Shown here: piece by piece, positions 1-11,650 of the stretch
Position numbering within the stretch: the stretch's first letter is position 1
Layout: the number at the start of each line of letters is the position of its first letter
Assembly (NCBI RefSeq): GCF_002099425.1
Contig: NW_018343973.1
Span: 4,813,001-4,877,000 of the forward strand
Reading direction: 5' to 3'
From: Phascolarctos cinereus
Lineage: Eukaryota; Chordata; Mammalia; Diprotodontia; Phascolarctidae
DNA length: 64,000 nucleotides
Made by a program: the position numbers and the translations under genes
Notes under the pieces: model-generated
Told to the model about the DNA's origin: nothing
Databases searched by the model: none
The model's input: the letters and a program-made list of their open reading frames with translations, nothing else

Positions 1-264
1 TGCAGTCTTTTAGCCTGATGTTTATCACAAATATAGAGAGAAAGAAGTAGGAGGGCCTGAAAAAAGCTTATTAACCAGTTCTAGAGTCAATGGGGAGCTG
101 AATATACAATTAGAATATAAACTAATCAACCTTTCTAAACCTGAGATTTAAATAGTTCAATTCAAAAATAGATACTGTCTCAAAATATTGGGTTTTTTAT
201 CTTAACAGTTTGATGTAGAACATTCTTAAAGCAATTACAGTGTTTTTATTATTTTCCTCTCAGG

Positions 265-330
265 GGTGTGTATGTGCACTCACGTGTGTGTGTATGTATG
301 TGTGTGTGTGCACGCGCACGCGTTCATGTG
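265..330. repeat. TG/CG-rich simple repeat
   Basis: Impure (TG)n with a CACGCGCACGCG core. The alternating purine-pyrimidine pattern could adopt Z-DNA. No flanking element is evident. Confidence 0.85.
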
Positions 331-1530
331 TTTGTACCTATATGTATGTAAATAAGTAAATAAAACTCCAGAACTGAAAAAGTTGGCAACAACATTTCTT
401 TAAAAAGTTAATACACAAGCCTTTCCATTTAGGGAAAAACAAAAAACGTGCATTCTAAAAACATTTGCCAGCTATCAATTCTGAGCAAACTTCTGTAGTA
501 CAGACATTAGAGAGTAAAGAAGTCATATCATCAATACTAGTCATTTTTCTATTGTTTCTTTTTGGTTGAATTTAATTTATTTCTCTTTGTCAAACAAGTG
601 TAATTTTTTTTAAAAAAAATGAATGTCAAAGTTTTGTTTACCTGAATAATCCCAGTTTGGCATCAAATCTGGTGTAAATAGAAAGGTAGTCTTAAATATA
701 GCAGAACTGTAAGCCAGGCTGCTAGCAGTGATTAGGAAAGAAAAGGTCAAAGGAAAAGTTTCACATTTTTTTTCTTGATTAACTTTCAAATTCTTTTATT
801 TTAATTGCCTGTTAATTTAAAATTAATTTGTAAGCAGACTTTCTTTTGGAAGATAGAAATGCAATCTATGATCTGTAAACATTTTCATAATTAAATTATG
901 GATTGCATTTTTTAAGACACTGGGTCAAGAAAGGAAAGAAACTGAATACTACATTTAAGAAAAAATCTTCAATGCTAGAGATAAACATTTAATTATTATA
1001 TCCACTATAGGGTTAATATATCTGTTGAGCATAAACCAACAGCTTCTACTTTTAAGGATTTATTCCTTAGATAAGGTCATATGAAGCCTATTATGTTTAA
1101 ATTATTACCTCATTGCCACCATTCATTACCTGACAGTAGTTTTCATTTATCGTTTGGCCAAAGGGGACCACCCCCAACTCAAGTTTTCTGAGGTTCCATC
1201 CTAGTAAGGAGATGATCATGTATTTTTGAAGCTTATGCAAGTAGAGCAGAAGATTAGACAGGCTCCATCAAGCTGGAGAAGCATGGAATGCATCCTGACT
1301 GTTGAACAGGGGAACTAGCAGCCTAAGTAGAGGGAATCGCTCATCACTAGCAGGCTGGCCATATCCATCCATGAATTTTACTTCAATGTATTTTTCTCTG
1401 GATAAACATTAAACGTTTATTCTAACTTACTCTTTAACAATAATAATTTTAGGAGGATGGAAAACAGGGTCGGGATCTTGTACCCTTCTTCTATACAACT
1501 TATAGTCTTAGAGAGCTGCTGAGAGGATAC
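331..1530. other. single-copy intronic DNA
   Basis: AT-rich sequence. I see no ORF, splice-flanked coding block or repeat family that I recognise here. Confidence 0.5.
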
Positions 1531-1539
1531 AAAGCCAGA

Positions 1540-1622
1540 ATTTTTCAGAGGTGGGTCTTGGACCCAGGTCTTCCTGTTTTCAAAGCCATAATCCTAGCTA
1601 CCTCAGTACATTGCCACTCTTA
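1540..1622 (-). mobile_element. MIR-type SINE fragment
   Basis: Degenerate antisense MIR body: ACCCAGGTCTTCCTG followed by a position resembling the CACTGCACC motif (CATTGCCACTC). Heavily diverged, so ancient. Confidence 0.55.
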
Positions 1623-1649
1623 GTAATAATAATTGTAATAAGAATTAAA

Positions 1650-1795
1650 ACAGGTGATATTTATATAATACATTATGGTTGGCATAGCACTTAAGTACAT
1701 TATCACATTTGAGCTTCACAACATCCCAGTGAGGTAGGAACTAGGTATTATTATCCTTATTTTATGGTTAGAGAAACTAAGAAGATTTAAATGGT
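1650..1795 (-). mobile_element. MIR/THER-type SINE, 3' portion
   Basis: Antisense CORE-SINE tail: TTATCACATTTGAGCTTCACAAC, then GTGAGGTAGGAACTAGGTATTATT and AGAGAAACTAAG. This matches the class motif of lowered-complexity GAGGTAGGTRCTATTATT followed by GAGGAAACTGAGG. Confidence 0.6.
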
Positions 1796-1889
1796 ATTTT
1801 AAGGTTTTAAAGACACTTTATATAAGTTTGATTTTATAGTCAAATTTTATTTGATTATGATTTCAAATGCAATAAGATTTGATTATTGT

Positions 1890-2090
1890 CAAATCTCCAT
1901 TGACCTTCACAACAACCCTGTAAGGTAGGTGCTGTTGTTATACCCATTTAACAGATAAGGAAATTGAGGCTAATAGAGGTTAAGTAATTTGCCCATGATC
2001 ACATCTGGTAAGTACCAGGGCCAGAATTTGGAATTCAAGTCTCAACTGACTCTGAAAACAGTGCTGTTTCACTATGCCACATTTTCTCTT
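1890..2090 (-). mobile_element. MIR-type SINE
   Basis: Antisense MIR: CACAACAACCCTGTAAGGTAG, then a GATAAGGAAATTGAGGC core and AATTTGCCCATGATCACA. It ends near CACTATGCCAC, the antisense of the tRNA-derived head. Confidence 0.75.
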
Positions 2091-2149
2091 ATATGCACCT
2101 AGTGCAGAATCCAATCCAATTATTAAAATGGCAGTTCATAGGCTTATGT

Positions 2150-2245
2150 ATTTAGAGCTAGAATGGGCATTAGAGGTCATTGAGTCCAACCTCTGTTTTT
2201 AGATAAGGAAACTGAGGCCCAAAGAGATTAAATTACTTAGGATGT
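2150..2245 (-). mobile_element. CORE-SINE fragment
   Basis: Contains GAGGTCATTGAGTCCAACCT followed by GATAAGGAAACTGAGGCCC, a common antisense CORE-SINE tail. Confidence 0.6.
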
Positions 2246-2457
2246 TTCTAACTAAAAGGGACATTAAAAAATCATCTAAGTTGATGTCCTCCACTTATGA
2301 AAAAACTATGGCATAGGTCTCTATCTCCAAATCCAAATCTCTTTCCATTGCTTCTCCGTAAGTATAAATAAACAAAATATTAAGGGATAAGTACATTGGA
2401 GAAGTGTGAACAAAATTAGCACCATTAGCAATAATGGCCCTAAATACTGTCGTGTTT

Positions 2458-2521
2458 AAAAGGAAGAAAGATGGGACAGAGGGAGGGAGGAAGGAAGAAA
2501 GGAAGAAGGAGAAAGGAAGTA
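2458..2521 (+). repeat. GGAA-rich purine tract
   Basis: About 60 bp of nearly pure purines (GAAGGAAGAAAGG and similar). Its reverse complement explains a spurious serine/leucine-rich antisense frame at 2295-2549. Confidence 0.8.
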
Positions 2522-5020
2522 AAAGCCTCAAATTTACACATAAAATCACAGATAGCTATTAATCATGTTTTAAATTTGCTTATTTTTTCTGTTCTTGTTT
2601 TGTGTACCTGGTGAAAGCAACATCATTTCTTTTGAATTAGAATGAGTAACGTACTGCCACATTACTTGTCACAATTTAAGTTGAACTATTTTAGAGCAGA
2701 ATACTTTATCAGCATTATCGTAACCATGCTTTTCTTCCAAAACAAACTTGTCATCTTAGTTAAAAAGTAACCAGAAAGTAAATGCTTTTAGATATACCCA
2801 AGCTACATAATGTAATATACATTATCAACAATTTTTTCTGAGGTTTTTTAAGCATGCTGTCTGTGAATTAACAAGATATTGTATGTAAAAGCACTTTGAA
2901 AAAGTGCCATTCATTGTAAAACTATGAAATACTTTTTTTCAGTAACACTAGTGACTTCATCAAACTTCTTTCCAATCCCCACCCTCTATGCCTTTGAAGA
3001 ATCTGCCAGCATCATAGCCCAAGTGCTCAGTTATTTCAAGGGTACATCATGTGAAAAGTACATATAATTTGTTATTTTCATCGGCTTAAAGTAAAATGAA
3101 GAGGAACATTAAATAATTTTAAATCTATTTTATTCTTTTTTTCCCCCTCTCTACTCCCAGATGTGTGAAAATAAGGTCTGTTTTACTACAGATCATCCTT
3201 TCCATAACATACAGACATTGAGATTTGTTTTGGTTTGTTTTTGTTTGTGTTAATTGCTAAACTAAATTAAAATGTTGTTTTCTGGCTTATTTCCTGAATG
3301 TTGGACCAAGTTCATTTAGGATGTTAATCCAGCAATGGAAATAGGATTTAATTATATCTCTAGCACTGGATTTTTTTAATGTAGTTTTCAGAGCACCTTC
3401 CTTTTCCAGAGTGAAATAGTTTGGTATAGCAGTATCTCCTATGCCCTCGTCCCTAATGTAAACTCACAACCTTTTTGAGTTTTTCTAAGGGTTTTTACTA
3501 CTAACAAAAAAGTCAAGAATCAGGTAGTGAAAAGTTTCCCTTCTAGATTCCCTTCCTTTTCTCTATTTTTCACTTAGAATTCTAGGGAAAGAAGGTTGAA
3601 CATAGGTGCTAATACAGTCTAAGTGTTAGCATAGGCTTTAGGCCTTTGCAGTCTAAGGAATGAATTAAGATTTATGGACATTTCACAGTAAAAATTCTGA
3701 ATCAGGCTGTTCTTGATGTTTTACAAGAACCAGATCAAGTTCAGGGTTTTTAGGTTAAATGACAGACCAAAGTTTCTGCATAGGGACAGAGAGTAGGGGA
3801 AGAAAAATGAGATGATCAGGGGAGACAACAGTGCAGCCTTGGAGAGTACTGGAGGAAGCAACAACTAAAGTAACCAGTAAAATTGTAGTATTTGACTCTC
3901 TTCTCCTCCATCCCTTATTCCCTACATTATGCCTGGGACAAGTTGGCTAGTGAGGATGGTATGAATATGTAGTGGGGAAAAGGGGAAAAGAGAAAAATAA
4001 AGGAGTAGGAGAAGGGAGCTCCTATTTTAAGTGGTCATTTAAGTGGGGTTTTTTTTCCCATAACCAAAAACATCTCTTCCCTTCCCCCACCATGCTCCCA
4101 CTCAGCTTCACTCAGGTGAAGGACCTCTTAGACTCACTCAAGCCTTTCACCGAATGCTGTCCAACATTCTCCTCAGAGTTACCTGCCTCTTTGGGACTCG
4201 AGGTACACAGAACCTGAGACTTTTTGCCAGCATGTGTACTAAATGAGGGAAAATGCCTCCTATCATTTGTCAGGTGAATATGTCACAGACTATCTATTCC
4301 CAAAATTTCCTTCCCACTAAGACTACTTGGTGCTATATATTCTTATTTTTATTGGGAGTGGGTAATGAAGGAACGAGTAAGGGAGGTGTTTAATGAATGC
4401 ATGACCCTTTTATTAGGGTTCTAAGTCAGTAGTATTACCTAGAATCTTTCTTAAATTGAATGTAAATTTTTTTAAATGTTTCTAAACACTCCTGTTGGTC
4501 ATACTTTAGAGAGGCAGCAAAATAACTGAAAAGTTTTTTCCTTCTAAGATAAATAAAAGCAGGTAATCTGTTCTTACCTTTTGTTCAGATAGCAGGCTTC
4601 AGGTGATCAATGACCTCCATCAGAGTTTAGCCAGATTATTATTCTGTTAGGACAACATAATACATTTACCTCATTAATCAGACCTCCATTTCCACAGCTT
4701 CCAAGTCAAACTGTGATTGTTTTAAAAAACAAAAACAAAAGCTATTCCCCCTTATAACCCAAGGGAGGAAGGGAATCTCTCTGGCCTAGGGGTGGGGGAG
4801 GGGAGTCCTCTCCTTCCTTTGCAGAGTCCTAAATTCACTTCTAAGTGTTACATAGCTGATAGATGAGTTGATCCCCTCCAGAATATAGAGTCTTGACCAC
4901 AAGTCACATCAGTGTTGGCCTGCATCAGGTAGGTTACTCCTCAGGGCAGAGTCCTCTCCAGATTCTGCTATTGCTACAATAGGCTGTGATTGATGAGCTG
5001 ACGTTTTTTATTCTTCTGAG
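2522..5020. other. single-copy intronic DNA
   Basis: No recognisable repeat or exon. A short frame at 3972-4217 lacks splice context, codon bias or similarity I can name and is taken as chance. Confidence 0.5.
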
Positions 5021-5025
5021 CTTTT

Positions 5026-5167
5026 TTTTTTTTGGTGAGGCAATTGGGGTTAAGTGACTTGCCCAGGGTCACACAGCTAGTAAGTGTCATATGTCTGAGG
5101 CCAGATTTGAACTCAGGTGCTCCTGTCTCTAAGGCCAGAGCTCTTTCCACTGCACCACCTAGCTGCA
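5026..5167 (-). mobile_element. CORE-SINE, WSINE1-like
   Basis: Poly-T at 5022-5032 leads into antisense GGCAATTGGGGTTAAGTGAC, then CAGGGTCACACAGCTAGTAAG, and ends in CACTGCACCACCTAGCTGC. This is a near full-length tRNA-derived CORE-SINE of the short marsupial type. Confidence 0.88.
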
Positions 5168-5224
5168 TTCTTCTGACCTTTTAAAGCTCACAAGATCATA
5201 ACCTAGTCTGTTGCCTCATTGATA

Positions 5225-5590
5225 TTCATTCACTTTTCTAAAAAATTTATTCTGAATTTAAGAAATAAAACCAGCATTTCCACAATGTAATAGGAAAAAG
5301 ATGATTGTACATGAAGCTGCAAATCTATTATGTACAATTTACTATTCCTTTTAAACATAATAGAGTGTTCAGGTAACTTTCTCTTTTTTTCCTTTTTTTC
5401 TCCCCCTCTGTACCGTAGAGATGGCTATCATTAGACACAAATATCTGTGTGTGTACATGATATATATGTATGTGTAAAACCATTCTATACCTACTTGTAT
5501 TTATCCATTCTTTTTTCTGGATGCAGATAGTTTCTTCCTTCATATGTCCTTTGTAGTAAATTTGAGTATTTATAATAGTTATAATGACTT
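5225..5590 (-). mobile_element. L1 3' UTR fragment (older marsupial L1)
   Basis: Shares long stretches with 60905-61215, for example CTGCAAATCTRTTATGTACA and CATATGTCCTTTGTAGT. The CTTTCTCTGGATG-type motif also occurs in the L1 3' UTR at 29960-30030, which supports an L1 tail in minus orientation. Confidence 0.6.
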
Positions 5591-5600
5591 AGCTAAAAGA

Positions 5601-5695
5601 TTACAAAAATATATTACAAAGATTATACATTATGACCAACCAGGATTTATACCAGGAATGCAGGGATGGTTTAACATTCACTTTTGATAAGGAAA
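5601..5695 (+). mobile_element. L1 ORF2 fragment
   Basis: The + strand encodes a degenerate match to the L1 reverse-transcriptase motif around [11 protein letters not shown] (5643-5680). It is opposite in orientation to the adjoining L1 tail, so it is either a separate copy or an inverted 5' end of the same insertion. Confidence 0.7.
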
Positions 5696-5699
5696 GAGT

Positions 5700-6169
5700 A
5701 AATGTAAAGGAAAAAAAAAAGAACAGAGACCCTGTTCATTCATAGCTACATGGCAGCTATCTCTTCATTGACCTGGAGGCCTTCAACATTTCTTCCTCCT
5801 CACTTGAAAGCTTCCAGAGAAGAGAGTTGAGACTCAAGTATGCAAACTCAGGTTAGTCTCAGCAGCCAATCATGAAGCTTCCGTGTAGATATTGCATGTG
5901 TTCTGAGGACCCAACCCTAAGGGCCCAGTTCCCTCTATTATACAATATGGTAGAGCATCCAGAGCATATATTAATACAACAGTTAAATAACTATGAAAAG
6001 CCAAATTAGTGGCATAGACAATAATCAGTGTAGGCTATAACACCATAAAACCTGCCCTTCACTTTTCCATCTTTTACTTGAGGGGAATATTCTGTGGTGG
6101 CTCTATGTTTAAGCAATTTTTCTTTTGCAAACCAGGATCCTAGAAAGCGGTTCTTTTGGGAAGTAGAAA
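5700..6169. other. intronic DNA, nothing identified
   Basis: Somewhat more GC-rich than its surroundings. I could not assign it to a repeat family. Confidence 0.4.
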
Positions 6170-6345
6170 ATCTCATTGGCTGTCTAGTAAAAAGAACTAC
6201 GTTCAGATCCCACTTCTGCCTCTTACTAGCTATATAATCTTGGACAAATCATCTTGTTTCTCTGGGATTCAGTTTCCCTTTCTATAAAATAAGGAGGTTG
6301 ATAATGAGATTCCCTGGGGATCTTCCACCTCTAAATCTATGAGCC
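6170..6345 (+). mobile_element. MIR-type SINE
   Basis: Sense MIR/CORE-SINE: GTTCAGATCCCACTTCTGCC, CTTACTAGCTATATAATCTTG and TTTCTATAAAATAAGGAGG, ending in the GATCTTCCACCTCTAAATCTATG type tail. Confidence 0.8.
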
Positions 6346-7350
6346 TAAAAGAATCAACTTGAGTACAGAGGTAGGTATAATAGGTAGCTAGTCCAGGGCA
6401 AAAAAGTTATTCATTGCCCTTAGAGTTTGTCTCTTATTTTAGCTCTGCCTATGAGCTGAGTATCTGCCATGAGATATTGGCCTGAAAAGGAGTCCAAGAG
6501 TGGTGGGAGCAACATGTGACTTCACAACTCAAGAAAAGAGAATATGGAGAATTAGCTTACGTGATTTTAGGCAACATGGCTGAGAGAGGGACTAGGGCCC
6601 TCATGTCAGTTTTGAGCAAGAATTAGAAAAGCCAAAATTTCACCAAAAGGGCAGAGCAGCTGTTAACTTGTATCTTATAAATGTGCTTCTGGTCCAAGCC
6701 TGTGACTGTTACATTCAAAGCTAGGTTATCAAAGTAGATTACACAAGGGCTGAGACTTCAGCATTATAGAAATATTCCCAGATGTTATCTTTCTCTACCA
6801 GAAACTTTGAGTTTAATCCAGCATACAGACTAAGCCGGATTGGAATAGCCAAGACCTAAAACAACATTAGGAAGAAGACATTCACCTGGCAAGAGAAAGA
6901 GAACTAAAAAAGATCAAATCCATACACATACATATGTGTAGAAGACTAGGCTTCCAATGTAAAGCTTTATTGTGAATGTAAAACCCTTTCCTGTTGCGAA
7001 CCTTTTCCCCTATGCCAGCTTCCCTTTGGCTTATTAGTAATACCTTCAGGGAAGCAGATGAGGATCTAATTTTGTTTAGATTTCCTAATCCAAAGTTCCT
7101 TCTGCCACTTTAAAAAGTCAGTCAGAAACGTCATTATCATTAGATAATTCTAAAACAAATTATCATCCAAGGTAATATGTCTAAATGATTGAAATTGAAG
7201 TTATTTTTTCCTCATAGCTTCTAGATTGATTACATTGTGTGTTTTATTATGCCACAATGTGCACAGCATTACATATGTTTTTTGTCACCATAATATATAG
7301 CCTCTAATGCAGATGTTACTTTTATTTCCCAGCTACAACTTTATAACCAG
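6346..7350. other. single-copy intronic DNA
   Basis: No exon or repeat recognised over this stretch. Confidence 0.45.
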
Positions 7351-7354
7351 GTGA

Positions 7355-7870
7355 TGGCATAGGCCTGACCATGTCATTGGTCAAAAATCTCCAGAGGTTA
7401 CTTATTGCCCCAGGATAAAATATAAACACATCTTGCCTTTGCAATTGAGTTCCAACATGGCTCTCTAGACTTATTTCCTGTTCCTTCTCCCTTTATGCAC
7501 TGTGCTTTTTAGCCAAATTTTCCTGTTAGCTATTTTTAACTTCAGATTCCATTTCCTTTTTCTCTGTCTGTTCACAAACTACCTTTCCCTGCTGTTGGCA
7601 TACACTGTGTTCACTTCTGCCTCTCAGAAGCTTTGTCTTCAGGAGTCACTTCCTTATGTGGAGCTTTTCCTGATTCCTTCAGTAGTTATTGCTTTCCCTC
7701 TCCTCCAGTTAGCTTGCATTTAGTCATCTGTGTGAATTTCCTATTTTCCAGTAGAATTTAAATTTTTCCAATGCAAAGAATGCTTCATTTTTGTCTTCAT
7801 ATCCCCATTTTCTAGTGTGGAAGGACCTCGATATGCTTCCACATTAACATCCTTCCTGCCTCATAGGATA
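7355..7870 (+). mobile_element. L2 LINE, 3' half fragment
   Basis: Reads as sense L2: CTGACCATGTCATTGGTCAAAAATCTCC resembles the canonical ACCATGTCACTCCCCTGCTC block, followed by GGATAAAATATAAACAC. It ends with the TTCATATCCCCATTT-type 3' region. The 73-residue frame at 7502-7723 is L2 debris, not a gene. Confidence 0.65.
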
Positions 7871-8189
7871 GGTGTTTAAATGTTTGTTGTTGCTATTAGT
7901 AAATGGATTCAAGCTTCCAAGAGTAGGTTCTATATATTTTGTTGTACATTATTCACATTTTTAAATATTGTTCATGATTCTATGGTTCTATACTTTTCAT
8001 TTTTCTCCTAAGGACCTCTAAAAATATGAAAATATCTACAAATTATTTTGCTACTTTAATCACATAATTTTCCCTAATTGCAGAAATATAAATCTAGAGA
8101 TCCACCTTTATTCTAAAATTAGGAAAACAGTCATTTTGGAGAATGCTTCATTATAATTGCCAATATATTATTCAGTTTCTTAGAAACAA

Positions 8190-8320
8190 TGTGGTGTGGT
8201 TGAGAAAGGACTGGCCTTGAAGTCAAGAAGACCTTGGCTTTAGATACTGCCTCTGATTCTTACTAGCAGTGTGACCATGGACAAATCACTTAACCTCTGA
8301 GAAAATTGCTTGGAGTGATA
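8190..8320 (+). mobile_element. MIR-type SINE
   Basis: Sense MIR: GGCCTTGAAGTCAAGAAGACC, TTCTTACTAGCAGTGTGACC and AAATCACTTAACCTCTGAG. Confidence 0.8.
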
Positions 8321-8778
8321 GTAAGGCATAAGGAGCAGACCGCTTGCTGAAATCCCTCAGCATGCCATTGTGGAAAGAGTTTCCACATTCTTAAGTTCCC
8401 AAAATCTAGCTTCTGCCCTCCACGCCGAAATGCAGTCATGATTAGTACTATGACCACTTGTTCAGAGTGTGCAGATAAATACCAGTTTTGATTCATTTTT
8501 GCTACTTTAAAATGGATTAAATAATTTGACATTCTAAGAATTAATATTTTGAATGATTTTTTCTTTAGGATTATTTCTTTGCCACCACAGTAATACATTT
8601 TCTCTGCCTTGTCTGTGACATAACCATGACTAAGATATAAAATGTAAATGACAGGAACTAAGGCAGCACCTGTAATTATAGTATATTTTTTGAACTGCTG
8701 AGGTTGAAATGTTAAGTTACTGATTATTGAGAGTCTAAAAGTTGTACCAGCTGCTGTACTTGCCATAATGAGTACCAC
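8290..8778 (-). other. unexplained 162-codon antisense frame
   Basis: An open frame begins with ATG at 8778 and runs 162 codons on the strand opposite to GNAL. Residues near 35-52 form a hydrophobic stretch (IITGAALVPVIYILYLS), which could be one membrane segment. I recognise no family. The last dozen codons lie in antisense MIR sequence, so at least that end is not ancestral coding. There is no polyadenylation tract or TSD to mark it as a processed copy. It could be the relic of a small membrane-protein gene or a chance frame. The local AT content makes a chance frame of this length somewhat unlikely but not remarkable in 64 kb. Confidence 0.2.
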
Positions 8779-8892
8779 TAACTTTCCATTTTTCCCCCTT
8801 TAAAATTTGTATTTTCTCCTTGCAAATTTTTGGAAACAAATATTTTATTGTTAACTTTTTAAAAGATGCAAATTACATACTCTCTAAATCTG

Positions 8893-8909
8893 TAACTTCT
8901 AATTTTCAG
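8893..8909 (+). other. GNAL: 3' splice acceptor
   Basis: TAACTTCTAATTTTCAG gives a branch-like TAAC, a short pyrimidine-rich run and a terminal CAG immediately before the exon. Confidence 0.85.
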
Positions 8910-9007
8910 GAATTCTTTGATCATGTAAAAAAGCTTTGGGATGACGAAGGAGTAAAGGCATGCTTCGAGAGGTCAAATGAATACCAACTGATTGACTGTG
9001 CACAGTA
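8910..9007 (+). CDS. GNAL: GNAL internal exon (G-protein alpha-olf, helical domain)
   Basis: This 98-nt exon starts in phase 0 with GAA and ends two bases into a codon (CAG TA), encoding 32 residues. GNAL is the stimulatory G alpha of olfactory neurons and striatum; it couples receptors such as odorant, D1 and A2A to adenylyl cyclase at the membrane. The exon peptide reads [20 protein letters not shown] and then [11 protein letters not shown], matching the helical domain of alpha-olf. The paralogue GNAS has [20 protein letters not shown] at the same place, so VKK, DD, K and F favour GNAL. The following residue would be Tyr, split across the intron. Both splice sites are intact and no disabling change is seen, so this is a live exon, not a retrocopy. 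Only this exon of the gene is in the window. Assignment to this position in the protein is from memory of the family, not from a search. Confidence 0.95.
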
Positions 9008-9013
9008 GTAAGT
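9008..9013 (+). other. GNAL: 5' splice donor
   Basis: TA|GTAAGT is a near-consensus U1 site right after the exon. Without the splice, an in-frame TAG arises at the junction. Confidence 0.9.
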
Positions 9014-10615
9014 GTTTGTTTTTGTGAAATTTACATCTAAGAACCAATAAATTGTCAAACAACAGGAATTTTATAGAGTCTTTTATGTGTCAGTCAGAGA
9101 ATGCAGACAAAAATGAAACAGTCTCTGCTCTCAAGGATTTTGTATTCTATCACATAAAACTAAATTGATTATTTATGATAATTAGGAGGAAGTAATCAAA
9201 TATGTTAATCAAATATATTTTCTATTGTACTAGGTTTAAAAGATGCTTATTTTGTCAAGAGAAACTTTGTAAGTAACAATATAGGACAAACTTGAAACCA
9301 AGTTATAGGGTGAAAAATATCACAATGAAAAGACTTCTCTGTTGTGAAATTTAACTTCAGTGTTTTTCTCAGGTACATTTGATTTGAGACCAAGATAAAT
9401 CGGTTGTAAAATAGTGCTACTAGGAAACATTATGGATATCTTTCACTGCACATAATTGTGAAATGTTGCATAGGATATTTCCTTTTCACTGAATAATCTT
9501 TCCACTATTGTGAGAATGTACTTTAGTTCTAATACTATTTTGTATCAAATGTTTTTGAGAAATAATTTATAAATCTAAATCACATTACTATCCATAAAGC
9601 AGTGTCTGTCCAATTGTGAAATACAAAATCTCCATTGTGTACTTTGAGACAGTTACCAAGGACTTTTCCCCAACCAGACCTTTGTCTGAAAAAGTCAAAT
9701 GAATAATAAATGCATTGCCTTCAACAAATATTACTTGCAAATAATTTCCTAGCAAAATAGCATTATTTTGTCGAGAAAGGTGAGGCACTGCAAGGTATCA
9801 ACAGGTTACAATTACATGCTTTATCTTATTACTACCTCTGTCATTAAAGAAAGCATAACAACAAAGATGCAAAAGACTACTGTGCTAAAAATGCTACATC
9901 TTTGGATGACGGTGAAAATGAAAGCCTATTTCAGGCCACAGAATGTTTTAATTTGTTCTCATTTCCCATCTAAAGAACACAAATAGTAAAAAAATAAATA
10001 CAACCAGCAAGATTTTGTAGCTGCTTTGTAAATCACGACTGATTTTGGACAAGTAGGTTTCATGAGAACTTTTCTGTAAGCACTTTGTAGTTATTAATCT
10101 GTATTTAAGGCTCTTCTCAGAGTCATGTCAGATTAATACTCTCTACTCGAGTGCAAAGTAAAACTGAAGCAAGAGGTTGGATGGCTTACCGTTTAATGCC
10201 ACACAGAGTTAGAAGAGAGGTTGAAATTGAAACTAGTCTTGGTAAACCCATCTTTTGCATACTCTGTAACTGTGCTTCCAGGTTAAAAATTTGCAAAGTA
10301 ATTATTCCAAATCAAACTTGAACTCTGTTCTCCTTTCCCCAGTGTACTTTATTTTGCTCTACCTCTTGGTAAAAGGTTGTTCCTTGAAGTTACTTCCTTG
10401 GTACACCCCCAGAGAAACCAGAACTCCTTGAAGTAGCTGTAGTTCTAGTGGGCCTAAAGCCATGAGGTTGAATTTCTGGCACAAGAATACAGTCCTGAGC
10501 CAGGACCTACCTTGAAAATAAATATTGAATTATGTGTATGAAATGTTAAAAGAGGAAAAAAATCAAAGCAAAAATAGTAGTGAAAAAGTCCCTCAAACAT
10601 ACATAAATGTGCCAT
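9014..10615. other. repeat-free flank downstream of the exon
   Basis: AT-rich, with no repeat family recognised and only chance frames (9588-9788 minus, 9768-9986 plus). The proximity to the exon and absence of insertions make this the likeliest place for conserved splicing or regulatory sequence, but no specific site is visible. Confidence 0.45.
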
Positions 10616-10619
10616 TTGT

Positions 10620-11650
10620 CTTCAGTTTTTGAAAGCTCCTTCTTCCCTCCTCCTAATCTCACATCACTCAGACATATTCCCCTACTATTGCTTCCTTCTT
10701 ACCAATCTTGAATGAAGTGGTGGCCCCTCTCCTTGCCAAAGCAAGCCCTTTTATATGCACCTTTCGACCCATTCTCTCACATCTTTAGCTCACTATCCAA
10801 CTGGCATCATCATTCCTTCTCTAATCTTTACTGTCTAGTTATCTATTGGTTCCTTCTCTGCTGTCTATGAAGTCCATGTTCCCCTAGTCTTTAAAAACCC
10901 TTGTTTATGCCAACCATCCCCACCACCTGTTGGCTATTAACACTTCTCTTTTTCTGAAGAAAACCATCTACACTTGTGCTTCCACCTTCTGTCTTCTCAT
11001 TCATTTCTAAACCTTCTGCAATCTAGCTTCTAAACTCATTATTTAATTGAAACTGCTTTCCCTGCAGTTGTCGATTGTTTCTTAATTGCCAAGTCTAATG
11101 GCCTTTTCTCAATCTTCATCTTTTTTTTTTCATTTTTCCTCTTGGTCATCCAGACATGGGTGTCTTGTAGGCATCTCAAACTCAACAGTTCCAAACCCAT
11201 AACCTCCTCATGCAAATCCTTCACTTTTTCCAACTTCGATATTATCACCATCATGATCCAGTTCACTCAATCTCACAACCTCTGTGTCATCCTTTAGTCC
11301 TTTACTCTTACTTACCCCGCCTATTCAAACTTTTGCATTGATCTTTGCATTGGTTGCCCCCCATGCATAATATTTTCTCCCTCCTCATCTCCAACACTTA
11401 TCTTCCCAAGAATCAGCTGACCTATCTTTTGAGAGAGGTCTTTTCCAAATCCCACTGCTGTTAACAACTTCCCTACAAGTTTACGTTCCATATACTCTCT
11501 ATATATTTTTTATGTTCACTATTACTTCTGTATTGTCTCCTCCATTAAAATGTGAGCTTCTTGAGAATAGACACAAAGTTTTGCCTTCCTTTGTTTTCTC
11601 AGATATTTTCTGTGCCATTTCCTGGAATGTACTAAGCATTACTTTTTCAT
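10620..11650 (+). mobile_element. L2 LINE, ORF2 region to 3' end
   Basis: A long pyrimidine-rich sense L2. It includes CCACCTTCTGTCTTCTCATTC, ATCTAGCTTCTAAACTCATT and TTGAAACTGCTTTCCCTGCA. It ends with a TTAAAATGTGAGCTTCTTGAG block and TGTACTAAGCAT, the decayed L2 3' terminus. Frames are heavily broken; ancient. Confidence 0.7.

Larger units (their letters stand above)
1..8909 (+). other. GNAL: GNAL intron, upstream part
   Basis: This is intronic sequence leading to the AG acceptor at 8908-8909. The window opens inside the intron. The preceding GNAL exon, whose coding end should read roughly FEYSQ before the splice, was not seen, so it lies further 5'. The stretch holds MIR, L2, L1 and SINE pieces separated by AT-rich single-copy DNA. 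Assignment to GNAL rests entirely on the exon at 8910-9007. Confidence 0.8.
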
